Assembly: GCA_945878865.1 (NCBI GenBank)
Contig: CAMCUD010000002.1
Span: 248,001-312,000, forward strand
Direction of reading: 5' to 3'
Length of the DNA: 64,000 nucleotides
Source: Bifidobacterium breve
GTDB taxonomy: Bacteria; Actinomycetota; Thermoleophilia; Solirubrobacterales; Solirubrobacteraceae
How positions within the stretch are numbered: position 1 is the first letter of the stretch; the number at the start of each line of letters is the position of its first letter. The notes below the pieces were generated by a model that saw only the letters and a program-made list of their open reading frames with translations, ran no database searches and was not told where the DNA came from. Positions 57,996-64,000 of this stretch are shown in pieces. The position numbers were made by a program, and so were the translations under genes.

Positions 57996-58835
57996 TCAAC
58001 TGCGCAGCAACGCCTGGGCCGCCTGAGCCGCCGGCTGGCCTACCTCGACGCCACGAGATGCCCCCAGCGCGTTGCGCGCGCTGATCACCCCGTCGACGTA
58101 CGTGCTGTGCCCATCACCCATCCGCGCCGTCCGCGCGTCCACCGTCGCGCCGGCCAGCCCGAGCTCGTCGGCGATCGCCAGCCCCGCGATCCCCGAGTCG
58201 TCCTTTCCGCGTCCGCCGTCCGAGCAGATGAACCCGTGCGGCGCTACGTCGCGGAGGTAGGGGACCGCGCTCCGTCCCGTATGCCCTGCGGTGCACAGCA
58301 CGTTGCGCCCGCGATCTTCCGGCAGGCCGAACGCGATCGAGTCGGTGCACACGATCGACCGCCCCTCCTCGTTGGTGAACATCACCTCGCGGTTCGTCAC
58401 GTCGGCCGCGGCGCGCTGCGCCGGGTCGCGCTCGAGCAGCAGCCCTGCCGCCTCGCGCACCGGCATCCCGCGCGCCACGCCGCACGCCTCCGCCACCGCG
58501 TTGACGTAGGACACCACCGCGGTCCCGTACATGTCGACGCCGTCGCCGAGCGTCACCGTCGCGATGTCCGCCGCCGCTGCACCGATGCCCAGCGCTTCGA
58601 GGTACCAGAGGCCCGCGATGGCCGCGCCCTCCGGGCCGACCGCGCAGTCCACGCCGATCGCGCCGCGCGGGCGGCACTCGCCGACGAAGCGGGCGGGCAG
58701 GACCCCGGAGTACGAGGCGTTGACGACGACGTCGCGATCCCGGTTCTCCGGTCGCGCGTCGTACGCCGAATCTACCGCGACCACGCGGCCGCGCGGCGTC
58801 TCGAAGACGACCGTCTGCACCTGCTCTGAGGCCAT
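57996..58835 (-). CDS. Internally duplicated protein of unknown function in the FadR operon
   Basis: A 279-residue soluble protein that I cannot assign. It is built of two similar halves of about 130 residues. In the first, RDVVVNASYSG, RPRGAIGVDCAVGPEGAAIAGLWYLEALGIGAA and TLGDGVDMYGTAVVSYVNAVAEACGV align with RNVLCTAGHTG, APHGFICSDGGRGKDDSGIAGLAIADELGLAGA and RMGDGHSTYVDGVISARNALGASRGV in the second. The conserved Asp, Gly and Ser residues suggest a metal or phosphate site. AGGAG precedes the ATG, 8 nt after the stop of the FadR-type regulator, so it belongs to the enoyl-CoA hydratase-ligase-regulator operon. Confidence 0.75.
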   Translation of the reverse strand: MASEQVQTVVFETPRGRVVAVDSAYDARPENRDRDVVVNASYSGVLPARFVGECRPRGAIGVDCAVGPEGAAIAGLWYLEALGIGAAAADIATVTLGDGVDMYGTAVVSYVNAVAEACGVARGMPVREAAGLLLERDPAQRAAADVTNREVMFTNEEGRSIVCTDSIAFGLPEDRGRNVLCTAGHTGRSAVPYLRDVAPHGFICSDGGRGKDDSGIAGLAIADELGLAGATVDARTARMGDGHSTYVDGVISARNALGASRGVEVGQPAAQAAQALLRS

Positions 58836-58843
58836 GTCGACTC

Positions 58844-59611
58844 CTAGTCGATCTGGTCCCAGCGGATGGGCGCGTCGACCACGGCCGGGTAGCGCCTCGC
58901 CAGGAACTTCGCGAAATCCTCGATGTGCGACGCCATCGCCGCGCGCGAGCCCTCGGCGTCGCCGGCGGCGACCCGCTCGTAGATGCGCTTGTGCTCGCGG
59001 AGGACGGACTTGCGCTGCTTGGTCTCGTACTCGACGCCCAGCCGCGTGCCGTCGATGATCCAGTGCAGCGCCGACATCACGTTGGCGAACACCGCGTTGT
59101 TCGATGCCTGCGCGATGATCGCGTGGAAGTTCTCGTTCTCCTCGAGGAAGATCGACGGGTCCTCGATGTGCTCGCCCATCCGGTCCATCGAGGCCTGCAG
59201 CTCGGCCAGCTGCTCCTCGGTGATGTTCTCCGCCGCGCGCGCGGCCAGGGTGGGCTCGAGCGTCGTGCGCGCGTCGAGCACGGCCGCGAACGGCGCGCCC
59301 TCCAGCTGGAGCACCATCGCGAGGTTGGACGCCAGGTGCCGGGAGCTGGGCTCGGCGACGATCGGGCCGCCCCCTGGGCCCGTCTTGATCTGGATGACGC
59401 CCTGGATCTCGAGGAACCGCAGCGCCTCGCGCAGGGTGCCGCGGGCGAGCTGGTAGCGCTCGAGCATCTCCTTCTCGGACTCCAGCGGGGTACCGGGGGC
59501 GAGGTGGCCGTCGGCGATCTCCCCGACGATGCGCTGAGCAAGCAGCGTCGCCGTCTTCTTCGGCTTGTGGCCGTTGCGGCGGGACGCGGTGCGGGTCTGA
59601 GTCGGGCTCAT
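58844..59611 (-). CDS. GntR-family regulator, FadR subfamily
   Basis: A 255-residue transcription factor. The winged-helix DNA-binding domain (about residues 20-85) contains LAQRIVGEIADGHLAPGTPLESEKEMLERYQLARGTLREALRFLEIQGVIQIKTGPGGGPIV. The C-terminal all-helical FCD effector domain carries the metal-type residues in ENFHAIIAQAS and LREHKRIYERVAAGDAEGSRAAMASHIEDF. FadR-subfamily proteins typically bind acyl-CoA or carboxylic acids. Its ATG overlaps the ligase stop (ATGA). A TGGT-TAT-ACTA sequence at 62046-62056 in the operon's control region is a candidate site. Confidence 0.9.
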   Translation of the reverse strand: MSPTQTRTASRRNGHKPKKTATLLAQRIVGEIADGHLAPGTPLESEKEMLERYQLARGTLREALRFLEIQGVIQIKTGPGGGPIVAEPSSRHLASNLAMVLQLEGAPFAAVLDARTTLEPTLAARAAENITEEQLAELQASMDRMGEHIEDPSIFLEENENFHAIIAQASNNAVFANVMSALHWIIDGTRLGVEYETKQRKSVLREHKRIYERVAAGDAEGSRAAMASHIEDFAKFLARRYPAVVDAPIRWDQID

Positions 59612-61245
59612 AGCTGGATGGGGGCGGTCGCGGCCTGCTGGGCGGCGAGCTCTCGAAGTTCGATCTTGCGGACTTTGCCAGACGGAGTCATCGGAAGCGC
59701 GTCGAGGACGGCCACATACTCGGGAAGCGCGAAGGCGGGCAGGCGTTCTGTGCACCATGTCCGAACCGTGTCCTCCTCGAGCGTCACACCCTCGCGGGCG
59801 ACGACGAAGATCGCGACCTCGTCCTCGCCGGCCTCGACGCGCGCGGGGGCGGCGACGGCTGCGCACTCGACGATGTCCTCGTGGCCGAGCACGGCCTGCT
59901 CGATCTCGTACGAGCTGATGTTCTCGCCGCGGCGGCGCATCGCGTCCTTCAGGCGGTCGACGAAGTAGAACCAGCCGTCCTCGTCGCGGCGCAGCCCGTC
60001 GCCGGTGTGGAACCAGAGGTTGCGCATCGCCTCGGCCGTCTTCTCCGGCATGCCGTAGTAGCCGGTGGTCATCGTCCACGGCTGCTTCGTGCGGACGACG
60101 AGCTCGCCGACCTGCCCGACCGGGACCTCCTCGTCGGTGTCCGGGTCGACGAGGCGTACGTCGAACCACGCGTCGGCGAGCAGCCCCGCCGCGCCCGCCG
60201 GGCGCTCCTCGCCGTACGGGCTGAGGAACGGCGCGGCGGTCTCGGTGAGGCCGAAGACCTCGACGAAGGCCTCGATGCCGAAGCGCGACTTGAACGCCTC
60301 GAGGATCGATGTGGCCGTCGGCGCGGCGAAGACGCAGCGCAACTGGTTGTCGGCGTCGTCCGGGCGCGGCTCCTGCTTCCAGGTCCAGTCCATCATCACG
60401 CCGACGAAGTTCGTCACGGTCGCGCCGCACTCGCGGATCTGGTCGATCCACCGGCTCGCCGAGAACTTCTCGCGCAGGACGAAGCGGGCGCCGGCGATGA
60501 GGGCGGGGTAGGCGGCGAGGAACTGCGCGTTGCCGTGGAAGAGCGGGCCGACGCACATGTACGTGTCGGCGTCGGTCAGCCGCGTCAGTGAGACGCACTC
60601 CTCGGCGAAGAACGTCATGTGCGCGTGGGGCATCATCACGCCCTTCGACAGGCCGGTCGTGCCCGACGTGAAGAAGACGGACGCGAGGTCGTGGTGGCGC
60701 ACATCGGGCAGTTCGGCGCCGGTCGCCGACGGCAGGTCGGCCCAGGGGCGCGCGTCGTAGCCGGCGGCCGCCAGCACCTGCAGCGCGTCGCCCAGGCCGT
60801 CACCGCCGAGCACGTGGACGCGCTCGATTGTCTCGTACGCGCTGGTGTCGCCGGTAACGAACCGCTCGGCGAACGCGGGCTCGATGATCGCGGCGCGCGG
60901 GCCGGTCGTGCGCACCTGGTGCTCGAGGAACGAGCCGGAGTACGCCGTGTTGATGGGAACCTCCGCCATGCCGGCCAGCGCCGCGCCGAACCAGGAGAGG
61001 ATGACCTCCGAGCGGTTGGCCGACATGAGCAGCACGCGGTCTCCGGGCGCGCCGCCGTCGAGCAGGCCGCGCGCGAGGTCCTCGGCCGCCGCGAGGGTCT
61101 CGGCGTAGGTCAGCGCGAGCCCCTCGCTCGGCACCTCGAGGTACGTGCGGTCGCCGTGGGTGCGGGCGCGCTCGCGCAGGATCCACGGGAGGTTCCAGCG
61201 CGCCGGGTCCTCGAAGGTCGGGTGCAGGTCGCGGTACGTCCTCAT
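59608..61245 (-). CDS. AMP-forming acyl-CoA ligase
   Basis: A 545-residue member of the adenylate-forming (ANL) superfamily activating a carboxylic acid to its CoA thioester. The P-loop FFTSGTTGLSKGVMMPH, the GLTET motif, the hinge YFVDRLKDAMRRRGENIS and the catalytic Lys in TPSGKVRKIEL are all present. The overall pattern resembles carnitine/crotonobetaine-CoA and medium/long-chain ligases; the acid is unknown. It is coupled on both sides by ATGA overlaps to an enoyl-CoA hydratase and the FadR-type regulator. Confidence 0.92.
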   Translation of the reverse strand: MRTYRDLHPTFEDPARWNLPWILRERARTHGDRTYLEVPSEGLALTYAETLAAAEDLARGLLDGGAPGDRVLLMSANRSEVILSWFGAALAGMAEVPINTAYSGSFLEHQVRTTGPRAAIIEPAFAERFVTGDTSAYETIERVHVLGGDGLGDALQVLAAAGYDARPWADLPSATGAELPDVRHHDLASVFFTSGTTGLSKGVMMPHAHMTFFAEECVSLTRLTDADTYMCVGPLFHGNAQFLAAYPALIAGARFVLREKFSASRWIDQIRECGATVTNFVGVMMDWTWKQEPRPDDADNQLRCVFAAPTATSILEAFKSRFGIEAFVEVFGLTETAAPFLSPYGEERPAGAAGLLADAWFDVRLVDPDTDEEVPVGQVGELVVRTKQPWTMTTGYYGMPEKTAEAMRNLWFHTGDGLRRDEDGWFYFVDRLKDAMRRRGENISSYEIEQAVLGHEDIVECAAVAAPARVEAGEDEVAIFVVAREGVTLEEDTVRTWCTERLPAFALPEYVAVLDALPMTPSGKVRKIELRELAAQQAATAPIQL

Positions 61246-62015
61246 GTGCGGGCCTCCGTGCGGCGGAACTGCGGCGTGCGCTTCTCGATGAACGCCGTGG
61301 CGCCCTCGATCATGTCCTCCGAGCCGATGGCCTGGGCGAGCATCCCGAGCCCCGACTGGAACGAGTCGTGCGCGTGGTTCCACCACACGTTCGAGCTGAT
61401 CTTCGCGATCTCGAGGTAGCGCGGGCTCATCGCCAGCAGCTCCTTGGCCATCGCGGTCGTCGCGTCCTCCAACTGCTCGTCGGGGACGACGGTGTTGATC
61501 ATGCCGAGCTCGAGCGCCGTCTTGGCGTCGTAGCGACGGCAGAGCATGGAGATCTCCTTCGCCCGCTTCTCGCCGACGGACATCGCGAGCATGTTTGTCC
61601 CGCCCAGGACGGGGGCGCTGCCCACGCGCGGGCCCGTCTGGCCGAACGTGGCGCTCTCGCCGGCGACGGCGAGGTCGCACGCGACGACGAGCTCGTTGCC
61701 ACCACCCGCGGCCGCGCCGTTGACGCAGGCGATGACGGGGCGGGGGCTGCGGCGGATCGCGTCGAACAGCCGCATCGACGCGGCGAACATCGCGCGGATC
61801 TCGCCCTCGTCGGGGTCAGCGAGGTTCGCGAGGAAGCCGCCGGCGCAGAACGCGCGGTCCGTGCCGGTGATGACGATCACCCCGCTGTCGATGGCGGCGT
61901 CCACCGCGGCGGTGAGCTCCGCGGCCATCGCGGCGTCGTAGGCGTTGCGGCGCTCAGGACGGTTGAGACGCAGCCAGGTGACGTCGCCTGAGCGCTCGGT
62001 GACGATGTCGCTCAT
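61242..62015 (-). CDS. Enoyl-CoA hydratase/isomerase family protein (MenB-like pocket)
   Basis: A 257-residue crotonase-fold enzyme, first gene of the minus-strand operon. The oxyanion segments are FCAGGFLANL and NGAAAGGGNELVVACD. The region FGQTGPRVGSAPVLGGTNMLAMSVGEKRAKEISMLCRRYDAKTALELGMINTVVP resembles naphthoate synthase/ring-opening hydrolase relatives more than true hydratases: the second catalytic Glu (PExxLG) is replaced by Thr-Gly-Pro. The MenB Asp is also not at its place. The reaction may therefore be other than simple hydration. It overlaps the ligase gene by 4 nt. Confidence 0.83.
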   Translation of the reverse strand: MSDIVTERSGDVTWLRLNRPERRNAYDAAMAAELTAAVDAAIDSGVIVITGTDRAFCAGGFLANLADPDEGEIRAMFAASMRLFDAIRRSPRPVIACVNGAAAGGGNELVVACDLAVAGESATFGQTGPRVGSAPVLGGTNMLAMSVGEKRAKEISMLCRRYDAKTALELGMINTVVPDEQLEDATTAMAKELLAMSPRYLEIAKISSNVWWNHAHDSFQSGLGMLAQAIGSEDMIEGATAFIEKRTPQFRRTEART

Positions 62016-62039
62016 CGGGGGACCCTGTCTCCATAAGCC

Positions 62040-62056
62040 ATGTAATGGTTATACTA
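62040..62056. promoter_or_regulatory. Operator-like site in the divergent hydratase/acyl-CoA dehydrogenase promoter
   Basis: ATGTAATGGTTATAC (62040-62054) lies in a longer imperfect palindrome (about 62037-62063). TGGT-TAT-ACTA (62046-62056) matches the FadR-type consensus TGGTnnnACCA except for one base. The -10 TATACT (62050-62055) sits inside it, 9 nt before ATG 62065, so binding would block transcription. Confidence 0.5.
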
Positions 62057-62064
62057 CATTGGCT

Positions 62065-63195
62065 ATGGCGTTCCAACTCGATCCAGCGTACTCCGATCTC
62101 CAGGACGAGGCGACGGCTCTGGCCCGGGCGGTCGAACCGCTCGCGGTCGAGGCGGACGCCATGAGCGAGGTCCACGCGGGCGTGCATCGCGCGCTCGTCG
62201 ACAGCGGCCTCACGCGGGTGATGGTCCCCGCGGCGTACGGCGGGCGCGACGAGCGGCTCGACCCGCTCGCCATCGCCGTCGTGCGCGAGGTGCTCATGGC
62301 GACGAGCTCGCACCTCGACTCGCTGTTCGCCCTGCAAGGCATCGGCAGCTTCGCAATCACCGCGGGCGGGACCGAGGAGCAGAAGCGCCGCTGGCTGCCG
62401 AGTGTCGCCTCGGGCGAGACGCTCGCCGCGCTGGCGCTGACCGAGCCCGACGTCGGCTCGGATCTGAAGGCGCTCGGCACCGAGCTCGTGCCGTCGGGCG
62501 ACGGCTTCGTGCTGCGCGGCCGCAAGGCCTTCATCTCCAACGCCGGCGCCGCCGCGTTCTACAGCACGCTCGCCCGGGAGGGGGACGGGTTCTCCGTCGT
62601 CCTTGTGCCCGCCGACCGCGACGGCGTGCGCGTGACGCCGACGCCCGAGCTCATCGCGCCGCACGTGCTCGGCGACGTCGAGTTCGACGACGTCGTGATC
62701 ACCGACGAGGACCGGCTCGGCGCGCCCGGACAGGGCTTCTCCCTCGTGCTCGGCACGCTCGGCGTGTTCCGCATCTCCGTCGCGGGCGCGTCGCTCGGGC
62801 TCGCCCAGGCGGCGCTCGAGGCGGCCACGCGGCACGCCACGACGCGCGTGCTCAACGGCAAGCCGATGATCCGGCTCGGCGAGGTCGCCGCGATGCTCGC
62901 CGACTCGTGGGCCGAGCTGTCGGCGTCGCGGCTGCTGACCTACAGCGCCGGTGAGCGCGCCCGGGAGGACCCGGAGGCGTCGCTGCCGTACTCGTCGATG
63001 GCCAAGCTCCACGCCTCGGAGATGGCCGGCCGGGTCGTCGACCGCGCGGTGCAGGTCTCCGGACGCTTCGGCCTCGTGCGCGACCACAAGATCGAGCGGC
63101 TGTACCGCCAGGCGCGCGCGATGCGCATCTACGAAGGCGCCTCCGAGGCGCTGCGGCCGGGCATCGCCCGCGAGCTCGCGAAGGTGGTCGGCTGA
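62065..63195 (+). CDS. Acyl-CoA dehydrogenase
   Basis: A 376-residue FAD enzyme of the acyl-CoA dehydrogenase family. Landmarks are LAALALTEPDVGSDLKAL, LRGRKAFISNAGAAAFY, LGVFRISVAGASLGLAQAALEAATRHATTRVLNGKPM and the C-terminal RAMRIYEGASEALRPGIARE, where Glu in YEGAS is the usual catalytic base. ATG 62065 is supported by the leaderless-type -10 TATACT. It is divergent from the hydratase-ligase-FadR operon, sharing an operator-like palindrome, and is coupled (TGATG) to an SDR gene. Confidence 0.92.
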   Translation: MAFQLDPAYSDLQDEATALARAVEPLAVEADAMSEVHAGVHRALVDSGLTRVMVPAAYGGRDERLDPLAIAVVREVLMATSSHLDSLFALQGIGSFAITAGGTEEQKRRWLPSVASGETLAALALTEPDVGSDLKALGTELVPSGDGFVLRGRKAFISNAGAAAFYSTLAREGDGFSVVLVPADRDGVRVTPTPELIAPHVLGDVEFDDVVITDEDRLGAPGQGFSLVLGTLGVFRISVAGASLGLAQAALEAATRHATTRVLNGKPMIRLGEVAAMLADSWAELSASRLLTYSAGERAREDPEASLPYSSMAKLHASEMAGRVVDRAVQVSGRFGLVRDHKIERLYRQARAMRIYEGASEALRPGIARELAKVVG

Positions 63196-63944
63196 TGGAC
63201 CTCCAGCTCGAGGGCAAGGTCGCGATCGTCACCGGCGCCGGCCGCGGGCTGGGCCGTGCGGCGGCGCTGGCGCTGGCCGCCGAGGGCGTGCGGGTGCTCG
63301 GCGTCGCGCGCTCGCAGGACGAGCTGCGCACGCTCGCCGAGACGGACCCGCAGCGCATCGCCGTCCGGACGTGCGACATGCTCGACACCGCCGCCGTCGC
63401 CGCGCTGCCCGAGGCGGCGATCGCGCAGTTCGGCCGCATCGACATCGTCGTCAACAACGCGGGGATCGCGCCCGCTGGGGCGTTCGTCGACATGGACGAC
63501 GAGACGTGGCGCCGGGTCTTCGGCGTCAACGTCTTCGCCTGCGCGACCCTCGCGCGCGCGGCCGGGCCGCACCTGCTCGCGCAGGGGTCGGGGAAGATCA
63601 TCAACATCGCCTCGACCTCCGGCCTGCTCGGCAAGCCGACGCTCGTCGCCTACTCGTCCTCCAAGGGCGCGGTCCTGCAGATGACCAAGGCGCTGGCGGG
63701 GGAGTGGGCCAAGCACGGCGTGCAGGTCGACGCGATCGCGCCGGGCGCGTACGAGACCGAGGCGCAGTCCGCGGTGCTCGAGTCCCAGGAGATCCTCGCG
63801 CGGCGGCTGCGGAAGATCCCGGCCGGCCGGATGGGCGCCCCCGAGGAGATCGGACCGCTCGTCTGCCTGCTGGCGTCGCCGGCGAGCGACTTCGTCACCG
63901 GCGCGGTGTTCGTGGCCGACGGCGGCGAGTCCTCGAAGCTCTAG
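63195..63944 (+). CDS. Short-chain dehydrogenase/reductase
   Basis: A 249-residue classical SDR. The cofactor motif TGAGRGLG is at about residues 13-20, NNAG at about 90, the catalytic Ser in NIASTSG, and Tyr/Lys in YSSSKGAV. The C-terminal FVTGAVFVADGGESS is standard. It is similar to 3-oxoacyl-ACP reductase/gluconate dehydrogenase-type SDRs; the substrate is unknown. The start overlaps the acyl-CoA dehydrogenase stop (TGATG), so it probably acts in the same pathway. Its stop overlaps the convergent partial gene at the window edge. Confidence 0.9.
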   Translation: MDLQLEGKVAIVTGAGRGLGRAAALALAAEGVRVLGVARSQDELRTLAETDPQRIAVRTCDMLDTAAVAALPEAAIAQFGRIDIVVNNAGIAPAGAFVDMDDETWRRVFGVNVFACATLARAAGPHLLAQGSGKIINIASTSGLLGKPTLVAYSSSKGAVLQMTKALAGEWAKHGVQVDAIAPGAYETEAQSAVLESQEILARRLRKIPAGRMGAPEEIGPLVCLLASPASDFVTGAVFVADGGESSKL

Positions 63945-64000
63945 CTCAGGCCGATGAGCCGCGCGAGGTTGCCGCCCAGGATCGCTTCGGTGTCCTGCGC
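63941..64000 (-). CDS. C-terminal end of a probable amidohydrolase (partial)
   Basis: Nineteen codons and a TAG stop at the window edge read AQDTEAILGGNLARLIGLS. The ILGGNLARLIGL ending is typical of amidohydrolase 2-family proteins such as the one at 51.4 kb. The rest of the gene is outside the window. Confidence 0.5.
   Translation of the reverse strand, partial: AQDTEAILGGNLARLIGLS

Overview
This window is very GC-rich chromosomal DNA, densely coded on both strands, with many 1-4 nt stop/start overlaps. The gene content points to an actinobacterium, most likely of the Thermoleophilia/Solirubrobacterales type (an inference). Supporting features are a nearly complete coenzyme F420 gene set (fbiC, cofC, cofD, cofE, npdG) with F420-type oxidoreductases, ethylmalonyl-CoA pathway genes (ccr, meaA, meaB), a membrane-anchored collagen-like protein, DUF1800/DUF1501 proteins, and many genes whose TANNNT -10 box lies only 6-11 nt before the start codon, implying leaderless or nearly leaderless mRNAs. 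No rRNA, CRISPR array, phage or insertion sequence was seen.

Layout. 1-16.5 kb holds housekeeping and central metabolism: a pabB-pabC fusion (cut by the window edge), an alpha/beta hydrolase, meaB with a coupled small membrane protein, a collagen-like protein, meaA, an MBL hydrolase, clpS, a SigB/SigF-type sigma factor, ccr with a coupled small protein, a DEDD exonuclease/GIY-YIG fusion, a YgfZ-type protein, a CDF metal transporter and an aquaporin. 16.5-29.4 kb is an F420 and secretion region: an LLM oxidoreductase, fbiC, a secreted nuclease, two tandem paralogous secreted proteins with RTX-like repeats and a glycosidase-like domain, then the npdG-cofD-cofC-cofE operon and an FlK-like thioesterase. 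29.5-43 kb contains a C5-epimerase-like protein, an M15 peptidase, a DUF1800-DUF1501-cupredoxin operon, an amidase-IMPase-rpiA operon, an F420/PPOX enzyme, an HTH/LAGLIDADG protein, two tRNA genes, a secreted lipase and a MarR regulator.

43-64 kb looks like a catabolic region: P450, aldo/keto reductase, a sugar-type ABC importer continuing into an amidohydrolase and a Rieske protein, two acyl-CoA dehydrogenases, two enoyl-CoA hydratase-type enzymes, two 3-hydroxyacyl-CoA dehydrogenases, an acyl-CoA ligase, an SDR and a FadR-type regulator. Together they could import, oxidise, activate and beta-oxidise one or more carboxylic or cyclic substrates. AT-rich promoter sites shared between its transcription units suggest co-regulation.

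Inside this region, at 55.8-57.9 kb, sits a compositionally distinct island: a gene-poor stretch, then a TIR-like protein, a caspase-like protease and a RyR-like small protein. This is the best candidate for a little-described system, a Thoeris-like TIR-caspase defence module with an added third component.
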